Shown in pieces: positions 54,736-63,207 of a stretch of 64,000 bases of DNA. A model generated the notes under the pieces. It was given only the letters and a program-made list of their open reading frames with translations. It did not search any database and had not been told where the DNA came from. Where the stretch lies: contig NZ_CP094357.1 of the NCBI RefSeq assembly GCF_014779555.2, positions 5,704,001 through 5,768,000 of the forward strand. The letters run 5' to 3'. Position numbers and translations under genes: made by a program. Within the stretch, counting starts at the first letter, position 1. Every line of letters starts with the position of its first letter. Source of the DNA: Lysobacter capsici. GTDB taxonomy: Bacteria; Pseudomonadota; Gammaproteobacteria; Xanthomonadales; Xanthomonadaceae.

Positions 54736-56109
54736 ATGGCCGGCCCACCCTCGCTTCCACCACAATCGCTTCCTCCCGAGCCGCTTTCACAACAGCCGCT
54801 CCCGCCGGGCCCAACTCCCGCGCCCGCGGCGCGATCGGACTGGCGCGTGTTCTGGTACTCGCTGGCGGTCTATCCGATCGCCGCGGCGCTGTGGCTGCTG
54901 TGGATCACGCGCACCTACGGCACCGCCGAGGCCGGCGTGTTCGACTACCTCGACGCGCTCCTGACCAGCCTGGCGGTGGCCGCGGTGCTGCCGGTGCCGG
55001 TGCTGATCTGGGGCGCGTACATGCGCAAACCGCTGCAGGCGCTGGCCGGCCTCGCCTTCGGCGCGATCGCGGCGGTGATCGCGTTGCCGCTGAGCATGGA
55101 ACTGGTCGGCAGCCGCCGCTACGGCCAGTTCGAACACGACAAGGCCCAGTTCGCCGCGTTCGAACAGACCGTGCGCGGCGGCGATCGCGCGCGCATCCGC
55201 GCGCAGCTGCGCGCGTTGCCGGGCGGTTTCAGCGCGCCGCGCGCGCTGTGCGGGCTCGGCGGCGGCGCCACCTACACCTTCGAACGCTGGCTGTGGTTCA
55301 ACGATCACGCTTACGGCAAGCCGCTGCCGAGCGAGGACCTGCACACCGCCGCGACCGCGGTGGTCGAAGGCGATTGGCCGCGCGCGGAGAAACAGGCCGC
55401 GCTGCTGACCGTGCTGCGCTACCTGCTCGATCGCGAGGAAACCGCGCGCTTCCCGGCCTGGGCGCGGCTGTGGCGAGCGACCCTGGAGCAGCCCGATGCA
55501 GCGGCCGCGACGCTGACCGCTCCGGCTTACAAAGGCGATTACGGCGGCTGCGATCTCGGCGATCCGGCCGATCCGGTGTTCCGGCGCTGGCACGACGAAG
55601 GCCTGCGCATGTGGATGCAGGCCGGCTTCGTTTTCGCCGACGACCAGCACCGCCCGGCCCTGCGCGCGGTGCGTTCCAAGGCCATGCTCGATGCCTTGTT
55701 CGCCGCCGACCCGAGCTTCGCGAAATTGCTCCGCAGCGAGCATTACCTCGGCCAGGAAGCGTTGTCGGCGCAGGCCGACGAGCTGTCCGCGCGACTGGAT
55801 CGCAGCGCCAATCCGGGCGAATTGGCCGACCTGGTCGAAGCACTGGCCAAGGCCAGCGTCGATCCGACCTTGTCCGTATCCGGCGTATCGCCGTGCCGAC
55901 GCTTCGACCAGACCGAAGCGCAGCGCGACGCGATCAAGGACGCGCCGCAACGTCGCGCGGCCGCCGCGCGCATCCGCGCCGCGTTGTGTCCGGCCGGTTC
56001 GAAGCCTTCGGTCGCGAAGCTCCGGCAAGCCGAGGCAAAGGCCGAATCGGCCGCGACGCCAGACGACGCGACGCAGCAGGCAGCAACGCAGCCGGCGCCG
56101 CAGCCATGA
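54736..56109 (+). CDS. Membrane protein of an unrecognised family, paralogue 1
   Basis: The 457-residue product has a proline-rich cytosolic lead (about 35 residues), three membrane helices (about 38-60, 72-97, 102-122) and a soluble C-terminal domain. The latter has two motifs shared with the next gene: LRYLL-DRE-ARFPAW-LWR (from about 226) and VFRRW-GLR-W-QAGF-F (from about 281). Only the hallmark helices and motifs can be described; no known function fits. The C-terminus is rich in Ala and Gln. It overlaps its paralogue as ATGA. Confidence 0.7.
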   Translation: MAGPPSLPPQSLPPEPLSQQPLPPGPTPAPAARSDWRVFWYSLAVYPIAAALWLLWITRTYGTAEAGVFDYLDALLTSLAVAAVLPVPVLIWGAYMRKPLQALAGLAFGAIAAVIALPLSMELVGSRRYGQFEHDKAQFAAFEQTVRGGDRARIRAQLRALPGGFSAPRALCGLGGGATYTFERWLWFNDHAYGKPLPSEDLHTAATAVVEGDWPRAEKQAALLTVLRYLLDREETARFPAWARLWRATLEQPDAAAATLTAPAYKGDYGGCDLGDPADPVFRRWHDEGLRMWMQAGFVFADDQHRPALRAVRSKAMLDALFAADPSFAKLLRSEHYLGQEALSAQADELSARLDRSANPGELADLVEALAKASVDPTLSVSGVSPCRRFDQTEAQRDAIKDAPQRRAAAARIRAALCPAGSKPSVAKLRQAEAKAESAATPDDATQQAATQPAPQP

Positions 56110-57341
56110 ACTCGCCCGCGCCGCCCGCACCCGCGCCGCTGCTGAAACTCACCGGCAGGCAGATCTTCGCGCTGTGCCTGATCGTGGTCGCGATCGGCAG
56201 TTGGGTCGTGCTCGAACTGCTCGCCGACGCCGACTACCCCGCCGGCCAGCGACGTTTCATGAGCGTGTTGTGCATCGCTGGCAGCGCGTTCGCGGCCCTG
56301 GTGACCGGCGTATTGGCGCGTCGCATCGGCGCGGCGCTGCTGGGCTGGGCGCTCGGGCTGATGCTCGGCATCGGCGGTCACTACCTCGTTACCCAGATGG
56401 CGGCGCAATCGGCGCGGCAACTGCAAACCGCGCGCCACGACGCGATCGAGCGGCTGTTGCGCGACGCCGCGACCAAGCGCGAACCAGCGGCGCTCGGCGC
56501 GAGCATGAAGAACCTGCCGCTGTCGGTGCCCGGCGTGTTCTGCGTGCTGGCCGATCTGGACAGCGGCGAATCGGCCCCGGCCTACGCGCCGGCCGAACCG
56601 ATATCGACCGACACGTTGATGCACCTGGGCGCCGGCGTGGCCGCGGCCGGCGATCGCGCCGCGACCCTGGCGCAGCGGCAACTGGCCCTGCGCTATCTGC
56701 TGTCGGTGCTGATCGATCGCAACGAGCCCGCGCGCCTGCCGCAATGGCTGGAGCTGTGGCGGCGCAACCAGCCCGGCGGCCGCGCCGATGCGGTCGAACT
56801 GGTCGACGACGTCGGTTGGGATTCACCGGAAAACTGCCCGAACAACACCGGCGCCGACGACCTGGGCGAGGTGTTCCGCGCCTGGGGCATCGACGGCCTG
56901 CGCACCTGGCGCCAGGCCGGCTTCCGCTTCACCGCGCGGCAGCAATACCAGTTGCTCCAGTACGTGGTCGACGCGCGGTCGCTGGACCAGTTCGTCGCCG
57001 CCGGCGTCGACGTCAACGCCTCGCCTTACCCCGGCGCCGGCCCGGTGCCGCAGAACGCGTTGCTGTGGCACGCCGAACAACTCGGACAGCGCCTGGCCGC
57101 GGCCGAAGCGGATATCGCATTCGGCATGGACCTCGACCTGATCGCCGCATTCGTGCGTCATGGAGCGGACCTGCGCTCGCGCGACGAGCACGGCCGCGAC
57201 GCCTGCGCGCTGTTGAACGATGGCCTGAAATCCGCGCCCGATCGCGTGCCCGTCCACCCGCAGGTCGCGCAGGCGCGGACGCTGCTGTGCCGCGCGCCGG
57301 GAGGTCCGCCGGCAAAAACGCCCGCCGCGTCCCCGCCATGA
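56106..57341 (+). CDS. Membrane protein of an unrecognised family, paralogue 2
   Basis: The 411-residue product has the same layout: three N-terminal helices (about 19-40, 52-70, 74-96), then the shared motifs LRYLL-DRNEPARLPQW-LWRR (from about 195) and VFRAW-GLRTWRQAGF-F (from about 256). Here an ankyrin-like repeat follows (FVRHGADLRSRDEHGRDAC, about 349-368), which the first paralogue lacks. An earlier DRNEPA segment suggests a helical-repeat domain. The pair is located just before the exonuclease III gene. Confidence 0.7.
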   Translation: MNSPAPPAPAPLLKLTGRQIFALCLIVVAIGSWVVLELLADADYPAGQRRFMSVLCIAGSAFAALVTGVLARRIGAALLGWALGLMLGIGGHYLVTQMAAQSARQLQTARHDAIERLLRDAATKREPAALGASMKNLPLSVPGVFCVLADLDSGESAPAYAPAEPISTDTLMHLGAGVAAAGDRAATLAQRQLALRYLLSVLIDRNEPARLPQWLELWRRNQPGGRADAVELVDDVGWDSPENCPNNTGADDLGEVFRAWGIDGLRTWRQAGFRFTARQQYQLLQYVVDARSLDQFVAAGVDVNASPYPGAGPVPQNALLWHAEQLGQRLAAAEADIAFGMDLDLIAAFVRHGADLRSRDEHGRDACALLNDGLKSAPDRVPVHPQVAQARTLLCRAPGGPPAKTPAASPP

Positions 57342-57369
57342 ACGCGCCGCGCCGGCTACACTCACGCCC

Positions 57370-58140
57370 ATGAAAATCGTCAGCTGGAACGTCAACTCCC
57401 TCAACGTGCGCCTGCCGCACCTGGAACAGTGGCTGGCCGGGTTCGCGCCGGACATCGTCGCGCTGCAGGAAACCAAGCTCGAGGACCCGCGCTTTCCCGA
57501 TACCGCGCTCAGCGCGGCCGGTTATCGCAGCGTGTTCGCCGGGCAGAAGACCTACAACGGCGTCGCCATCGTCTCGCGCGAGAACGCGCAGGACGTGCAG
57601 ATCGGCATCCCCGGGTTCGACGACGAGCAAAAGCGCGTCATCGCCGCCACCGTCGGCGGCCTGCGCATCGTCAACCTGTACGTGGTCAACGGCCAGGATG
57701 TGGGCACCGACAAATACGCCTACAAGCTGCGCTGGCTGGACGCGGTGCATGCGTGGATCGAACAGGAAATCCGCCAGTATCCGGACCTGATCGTGCTCGG
57801 CGATTTCAACATCGCCCCGGAAGCGCGCGACACCCACGATCCGGCGGTGTGGAACGAGGACCACATCCTGACCTCGACCGCCGAACGCGACGCCTTGCAG
57901 CGCTTGCTGTCGCTCGGGCTGCACGACGCCTATCGACTGCACAATCAGGAAGAAGGCCAGTTCTCGTGGTGGGATTACCGCCAGGCCGGCTTCCGCCGCA
58001 ACCTGGGCCTGCGCATCGACCTGACCCTGATTTCCGAATCGCTGCGCGGCCGCTGCGTGGCCGCGGGCATCGACCGAGAGCCGCGTACCTGGGACCGGCC
58101 GAGCGATCATGCGCCGGCTTGGGTGGAGTTGGCGGGTTGA
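57370..58140 (+). CDS. xth: Exodeoxyribonuclease III
   Basis: The 256-residue nuclease removes nucleotides from the 3 prime end of duplex DNA and cuts at abasic sites in base excision repair. It has the active-site residues in WNVNSLNVR (Asn7), LQETK (Glu34), LGDFNIAPE and the SDHAPAW terminus, all in the order of the Xth/APE1 family. Length is usual. It starts 28 bases after the membrane-protein pair. Confidence 0.94.
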   Translation: MKIVSWNVNSLNVRLPHLEQWLAGFAPDIVALQETKLEDPRFPDTALSAAGYRSVFAGQKTYNGVAIVSRENAQDVQIGIPGFDDEQKRVIAATVGGLRIVNLYVVNGQDVGTDKYAYKLRWLDAVHAWIEQEIRQYPDLIVLGDFNIAPEARDTHDPAVWNEDHILTSTAERDALQRLLSLGLHDAYRLHNQEEGQFSWWDYRQAGFRRNLGLRIDLTLISESLRGRCVAAGIDREPRTWDRPSDHAPAWVELAG

Positions 58141-58224
58141 GGCTTGCTATGTGTTGACGCTTGCGACGTGCTGATAGGGCTCAACTGGATTGGGCCGTTT
58201 GCCCTGAAGTTTTTGCTTTTGCTC

Positions 58225-58440
58225 GTCATTCCCGCGAAGGCGGGAATCCAGTGACTTCAGGCGCTCTCGCACGAAAGTCGCTGGATTCCCGCGTTCGCGG
58301 GAATGACGCTATGGAGAGATGACGCTGAAGTCTCTGGATTCCCGCCTTCGCGGGAATGACGGCGTGGAGACATGGCGCTAAAGGCTCTGGATGTTCCGCT
58401 TCGCGGAAGCAAAGCAGAGCCCGCTTTCGCGTGAATGACG
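58225..58440. repeat. Cluster of hairpin repeats, family D
   Basis: Three hairpin repeats occur within 140 bases: CATTCCCGCGAAGGCGGGAA, then CTGGATTCCCGCGTTCGCGG and CTGGATTCCCGCCTTCGCGG in the opposite sense. A fourth, more degenerate unit follows. Similar repeats are common in xanthomonads. They lie between xth and the terminator, where they probably form strong RNA stems. Confidence 0.75.
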
Positions 58441-58472
58441 TCCTTGAAAGATTTCGCCACCCCAGCAACACA

Positions 58473-58498
58473 AAAGGCCCGGCAATCGCCGGGCCTTT
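58473..58498. terminator. Bidirectional terminator
   Basis: AAAGGCCCGGC and GCCGGGCCTTT form an 11-bp stem with a four-base loop. It lies between the convergent xth and GlsB-type genes and can serve both. Confidence 0.8.
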
Positions 58499-58536
58499 CG
58501 CTTCTAATCGTTCAACAACGCAAACCGAAGATGCGC

Positions 58537-58812
58537 TCAGCGCACCCGGCCGCGGCGGAACAGGTTCACGATCGCCAGCAGCACGACCGCGCCGACCAAG
58601 GACAGCACCAAGCCGCCGAGGCTGAAACTGCCGCTGTTGATGGTGCCCGCGCCGATGCCGAGCACGCCGCCGAGCCAACCGCCCAGGAACGCGCCGACGA
58701 TGCCGACGATGATGTTGAGGAACACGCCCTGCTGACCATCGGTCCTCATGATCATGCTGGCGATCCAACCGATGACGCCGCCTACGACCAGCCAAATGAT
58801 GATACCGAGCAT
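58537..58812 (-). CDS. GlsB/YeaQ/YmgE family stress membrane protein
   Basis: The 91-residue membrane protein has three hydrophobic segments, with the typical IIWLVVGGVIGWIASMIM start and GGWLGGVLG repeats, and ends in basic RRGRVR. Members are induced by stress and are of unknown action. An AGGAGG-like site lies before the ATG. Confidence 0.88.
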   Translation of the reverse strand: MLGIIIWLVVGGVIGWIASMIMRTDGQQGVFLNIIVGIVGAFLGGWLGGVLGIGAGTINSGSFSLGGLVLSLVGAVVLLAIVNLFRRGRVR

Positions 58813-59131
58813 GTGCGTCCTCCTGGCAATCTGATGATGTCGAAACGTTGCGCGGTTAAGCGCGTCGTCTTGCCCTGACAGGGCGAGCGCAGTCTGGATC
58901 GCGCTGCGTGACGACAGCGTAAGAAAAACCCGGGATTGCGCGATGCATCGCAGGATGAATCAGTCACGATTCGCAGGCGTACGCACAAGGCCTGCGCGGA
59001 CACGCACAACGGCTTCACACAACCCGTGACCAGACGTTTGCTTCCGTGATGCGACGGCTACGCAGCGACTACGACGCCGCGAAGAGACGATTGGGTGAAG
59101 AACCCGGCCGGCAAAAATCCGCCGCGTCGTC
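58813..59131. other. 319-base spacer without a recognised gene
   Basis: This lies between two minus-strand genes and should hold the GlsB promoter. No repeat of the known families or hairpin of note is seen. A stretch around 58970-59000 is rich in ACGCACAAGG and related short repeats, but too irregular to call. Confidence 0.35.
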
Positions 59132-60532
59132 TTACTCGACGCTGGAGTCGGTGTCGGCGTGCAGCATCGCTTCGAGCGCATGCCGCGGCAGCTTGCCGGT
59201 TTCGTTGCGCGGCAATGCATTCACCCGCCGCAACGGCCGCGGCAGGAACACCGGATCGATGCTCTGGCGCAGCGCGTGGAGGATTTGCGGCTCGCTCAGC
59301 GTCGGCGCGACCACCAGCGCGGCGATGCGGCGCACGCCAAAGGCGTCGGCGGCATCGAGCTGGAACACCACGCCGTCGACGACGCCGTCGATCGCCAGCA
59401 GCTTGCGGGTCAGATCGCCGAGCGAGGCGCGCTTGCCGGCGATTTCCAGCAGATCCGCGCTGCGTCCGCGCAGCACGAAACGGCCGTCGGCCTCGACTTC
59501 CATCAGATCGGCCAGCACCACCGGTTCGGGCAGGTGCGGGGCGTGAATCGCGGTGCCGTCGGGTTGCGGGCATACGCGCACGCCGGGCAACGGCGTCCAC
59601 GCGCTTTCGCGGGCGGTGCGGCGGCGCGCGAACACGCAGGTTTCGGTGGAACCGAACACTTCGCGCACTTCGCAGCGGTAGCGCGCTTCGGCCAGCTGCG
59701 CCAGTTCGGCCGGCAACGGCGCGGTCGCAGAGACGATGCCGGCCAGCGCCGGCAGTTCGATCCCGGATTCGACCAGCGCGCGCAGATGCACCGGCGTGGT
59801 CACCAGCAGCGGCGGGGTCGGCGCATCGCTCAAGGCGCGCGCGACATCGCCGGGGAAAAACGGGCGCTGCGCGTGGACCGCGACCGGCCCGAGCAAGGGC
59901 AGCAGCACCGACATCTCCATGCCGTACATGTGCTGCGGCGGCACGGTCGCGACCAGAAAGGTGACCTCGTCGTCGCGCAGCAGATCGCCGAGCGCGGCCA
60001 GGTTCTGCGCGGTGCTGGTGCGGAACGCCTGCCAGGTCTTCGGATTGGGCTTGGGTTGGCCGGTGCTGCCGGAGGTGAAGCCGATCGCCAACAGCGCCCG
60101 CGCATCGACCTGCAAGGGTTCGCCGTCCTGTTCGGCCAGCGTGGGCGGCAATTGCAGATAGCGCGGCGGCGCCGGGTCGAGCGCCTCGTCGCCGATGCAG
60201 TAACTGTCGGGATAGCGCGCCAACACATCCTCGACCACCGCCGGCGCGCGCGAGGACGGCAGCAGATTGGTCTGACCGCGCAAGGCCACCGCGCACAGCG
60301 CGACCAGGAAGCGATAACGGTTTTCGCACAGGTTCACCGCGTGCTGCGCCGGCGGCAGCGCGGCCGCCAGCGCGCGCACTTCGCGTTCGAAACGGGCCCG
60401 TTCGACGATGCCGTCGGCGCCGAACGCGAGCGCGCGCCGCGAAGCGCCGGCCACGAGGGCGAATACGTCGGCCTCGGGCGAGGCAAGATCCTGGCTGAGC
60501 GCGTTCTGGCTCGGATCGAAAACCGCTGACAT
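59132..60532 (-). CDS. AMP-forming acyl/aryl ligase, likely pigment starter activation
   Basis: The 466-residue enzyme belongs to the ANL superfamily. It has the ATP-binding P-loop GFTSGSTGQPK (151-161), FGSTET and GKRASLGDL segments, and a C-terminal ETGK lysine. It is a good candidate to activate 3-hydroxybenzoate and load it onto the ACP for aryl polyene synthesis, as such ligases do in other loci, but it is more than 40 kb from the core locus. The real ATG lies one codon inside a TTG reading. Divergent from the phosphopantetheinyl transferase gene. Confidence 0.85.
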   Translation of the reverse strand: MSAVFDPSQNALSQDLASPEADVFALVAGASRRALAFGADGIVERARFEREVRALAAALPPAQHAVNLCENRYRFLVALCAVALRGQTNLLPSSRAPAVVEDVLARYPDSYCIGDEALDPAPPRYLQLPPTLAEQDGEPLQVDARALLAIGFTSGSTGQPKPNPKTWQAFRTSTAQNLAALGDLLRDDEVTFLVATVPPQHMYGMEMSVLLPLLGPVAVHAQRPFFPGDVARALSDAPTPPLLVTTPVHLRALVESGIELPALAGIVSATAPLPAELAQLAEARYRCEVREVFGSTETCVFARRRTARESAWTPLPGVRVCPQPDGTAIHAPHLPEPVVLADLMEVEADGRFVLRGRSADLLEIAGKRASLGDLTRKLLAIDGVVDGVVFQLDAADAFGVRRIAALVVAPTLSEPQILHALRQSIDPVFLPRPLRRVNALPRNETGKLPRHALEAMLHADTDSSVE

Positions 60533-60750
60533 CAAGTATTTATCCCGCGGCCCTGGCCGCTTGCCGTGTATCGCAACTTGCTCCGGTCCAGCTGATCGCA
60601 GGCTGACGGCCGATGCCGCCGCGCCCGCGCGCGCTGCCCAGAACGCCGCGCCCCCGCGCTACGTTCGTGGTCCGATCGCGTATCAACCAACCCGCCCCAA
60701 GGGTTTAGCTTACGCTGAGCGGCCCGGCGCCCGCCAAGAATCGCTCGTTC

Positions 60751-61374
60751 ATGTCCCTGTCCGGCCGTTCACCTTTCTCCGCCGATGCGATCCACGAATC
60801 CGACGATGGCGCGGTGCGCTGGACCGGCTTGGCGCATGCGCACGGGCAACCGGCCGAACCCGAAGCGCGGCGCTGGCTGGCCGCGCAGCTGCGCGATCCG
60901 GACCTGTCGCTGTGGCGTGACGAACGCCAGCGCCCGCACCTGAGCCCGCCGCACCAGGACTACGACTGCAACTGGAGCCACAGCGGCGAGCGCCTGCTGG
61001 TCGCGCTGGCGCCGCGGGCGCGGGTCGGGGTCGATCTGGAGCGATTGCAGCGCCGGCCGCGCGCGATCCAGATCGCACAGCGCTACTTCACCGCCGCCGA
61101 AACCGCATGGCTGGCCGCGCATCCCGACCTGGACCGCGCCTTCCTGCGCCTGTGGTGCGCCAAGGAAGCGGTGCTCAAGGCGCACGGGCACGGGCTGTCG
61201 TTCGGCCTGGAGAAACTGCGTTTCGCCGAACACGACGGCGCCTTGCGCCTGATCGAATGCGACCCGGCCCTGGGCAAGCCGGCGCAATGGCGACTGAGCG
61301 AAATCGCGCCCGAGCCGGGCTACCTGGGCGCGCTGGCATGGCGCCCGCACGAAAACCCCGGTGCCTCCCTGTAG
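60751..61374 (+). CDS. 4-prime-phosphopantetheinyl transferase, Sfp type
   Basis: The 207-residue protein has the Sfp-type motifs: NWSHSG at 74-79, GVDLE at 93-97 and WCAKEAVLK at 135-143. It transfers phosphopantetheine from CoA to Ser44 of the acyl carrier protein at 16272-16541 or to other carrier proteins. Length agrees with short Sfp-type enzymes. Its TAG stop lies inside the REP-like repeat that follows. Confidence 0.88.
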   Translation: MSLSGRSPFSADAIHESDDGAVRWTGLAHAHGQPAEPEARRWLAAQLRDPDLSLWRDERQRPHLSPPHQDYDCNWSHSGERLLVALAPRARVGVDLERLQRRPRAIQIAQRYFTAAETAWLAAHPDLDRAFLRLWCAKEAVLKAHGHGLSFGLEKLRFAEHDGALRLIECDPALGKPAQWRLSEIAPEPGYLGALAWRPHENPGASL

Positions 61375-61405
61375 GAGCGGCGCAAGCCGCGACCGCGAAA
61401 CCGCG
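61371..61405. repeat. REP-like half copy, family C, copy 2
   Basis: It starts TGTAGGAGCGGCGCAAGCC and matches the left arm of the copy at 30929-31024. The repeat supplies the stop codon of the phosphopantetheinyl transferase gene. Confidence 0.75.
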
Positions 61406-61533
61406 ACGACGACGCAAACGACATCACGACGCTTGCAACCCGCACCGAATCAAACGCCGCGTCGCGCCGCTACGCACCCGCCATCCATCCCGCCCCAACC
61501 AATCGCCCCCACGCGATCGGCGATAATCCCCGA

Positions 61534-62199
61534 ATGAACGCCCCCATTTCCCTGCCGCCCGCGCTGCGCGCCGATCTCGAATCCGGCCTGTCCGCGCTCG
61601 CGCTCGACCCGGCCCTGGCCGCGCCGCTGCTGGACTACCTGGCCCTGCTCGCGCGCTGGAACCGCACCTACAACCTCACCGCCGTGCGCGACCCGCACGA
61701 GATGGTCGGCAAGCACCTGCTCGATTCGCTGGCCATGCACCGCTACGTCGACGGCCTGGCGCAGCGCGGCGGCGCCCTGGCCGACCTGGGCACCGGCGCC
61801 GGCCTGCCCGGCATTCCGCTGGCGATCGTCAAACCCGGCCTGCGCGTGACCCTGGTCGAGAGCAACGGCAAGAAGGCGCGCTTCATGCGCGAAGCATTGC
61901 GCCAGCTCGGCCTGAAGGACGCGCGCGTGGCCGAATCGCGGATCGAGGCGTTCGCCGAACCCGGCGCCTTCGATGCCATCACCGCGCGCGCCCTGGCGAC
62001 CTTGCCGCTGATCCTCGAACTCGGCGGCCACCTGCTCAAGCCCGGCGGGGTGCTGCTGGCGATGAAGGGCCAGCGCCCGGACGAGGAAATCGCCGCGCTG
62101 CCGGACGGCTGGGAAGTGCGCGCGGTCGAAGCGCTGCAGGTGCCCGGGCTGGTCGGCGAGCGCCACATGGTGACCGTCGGCCGCCGCGGCGAAGGCTGA
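61534..62199 (+). CDS. rsmG: 16S rRNA (guanine527-N7)-methyltransferase
   Basis: The 221-residue enzyme methylates G527 of 16S rRNA using S-adenosylmethionine. It has [11 protein letters not shown], the SAM-binding [14 protein letters not shown] segment and [13 protein letters not shown], all typical for RsmG (GidB). Followed by parA and parB, a common gene order near the chromosome origin. Confidence 0.95.
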   Translation: MNAPISLPPALRADLESGLSALALDPALAAPLLDYLALLARWNRTYNLTAVRDPHEMVGKHLLDSLAMHRYVDGLAQRGGALADLGTGAGLPGIPLAIVKPGLRVTLVESNGKKARFMREALRQLGLKDARVAESRIEAFAEPGAFDAITARALATLPLILELGGHLLKPGGVLLAMKGQRPDEEIAALPDGWEVRAVEALQVPGLVGERHMVTVGRRGEG

Positions 62200-62388
62200 G
62201 CGGGGCGTTCGCGCCGGGCGAGTACCATACGCCGGCCCGCCCGAGCGTCTGTCGCCGGGCGTCTTGACGGCCCGCCGCCCCTCGCGCAAGCGCGGGGCAG
62301 CCGGCGCGGGCATAATCCCCAGTCCGGCCGGCGCCAGGCGCCGTCCGCTTTCTTTCGTCATCACACCGAACAGCAGGGGACGAGCCGC

Positions 62389-63207
62389 ATGGCCCGCATC
62401 ATCGCCGTCGCCAACCAGAAGGGCGGGGTCGGCAAGACCACCACCGCGGTCAATCTGGCCGCCGCGCTCGCACGTACGCCCAAGAAGGTGCTGCTCGTCG
62501 ACCTGGACCCGCAGGGCAACGCGACCATGGGCAGCGGCATCGACAAGCGCCAGCTGGAGAATTCGGTGTGCGACGTGCTGCTCGGCGAGGCCGACGCGGC
62601 CGCGACGATCGTGCGCACGCAGGAGGATTTCGACCTGCTGCCCGGCAACATCGACCTGACCGCGGCCGAAATCAGCCTGATGAACCAGGACGAGCGCGAG
62701 CAGCGGCTCAAGCGCGCGCTGGCGCCGCTGCGCGGCAGCTACGACTTCATCCTGATCGACTGCCCGCCGGCGCTGTCGCTGCTGACCTTGAACGCGCTGA
62801 CCGCGGCCGACTCGATCATCGTGCCGATGCAGTGCGAGTACTACGCCCTGGAAGGCCTGAGCGCGCTGGTCGACACGATCGAGGCGCTCAAGGCCAACCT
62901 CAATCCTTCACTGGAAATCGAAGGCGTGCTGCGCACCATGTTCGACGTGCGCAACAACCTCGCCAACGCCGTGTCGGCCGACCTGACCACCCACTTCGGC
63001 GACCGCGTGTTCCGCACCATCGTGCCGCGCAACGTGCGCCTGGCCGAAGCGCCGAGCTACGGCCAGAGCATCGTCGGCTACGACAAGGCCAGCCGCGGCG
63101 GCATCGCCTACATGGGCCTGGCCGGCGAAGTGCTGCGCCGCCAGCGCGAACGCGACCAGGCCGCCAAGGCCGGCGCGCGCCCCGCCAGCGCGGAGACCGC
63201 GGCATGA
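62389..63207 (+). CDS. parA: Chromosome partitioning ATPase ParA
   Basis: The 272-residue Walker-type ATPase has the deviant Walker A KGGVGKTT at the N-terminus, DLDPQGNAT and LIDCPPALS. It binds DNA cooperatively and moves ParB-bound origin regions. A helix tail rich in Ala and Arg ends the protein. It overlaps parB by four bases. Confidence 0.95.
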   Translation: MARIIAVANQKGGVGKTTTAVNLAAALARTPKKVLLVDLDPQGNATMGSGIDKRQLENSVCDVLLGEADAAATIVRTQEDFDLLPGNIDLTAAEISLMNQDEREQRLKRALAPLRGSYDFILIDCPPALSLLTLNALTAADSIIVPMQCEYYALEGLSALVDTIEALKANLNPSLEIEGVLRTMFDVRNNLANAVSADLTTHFGDRVFRTIVPRNVRLAEAPSYGQSIVGYDKASRGGIAYMGLAGEVLRRQRERDQAAKAGARPASAETAA

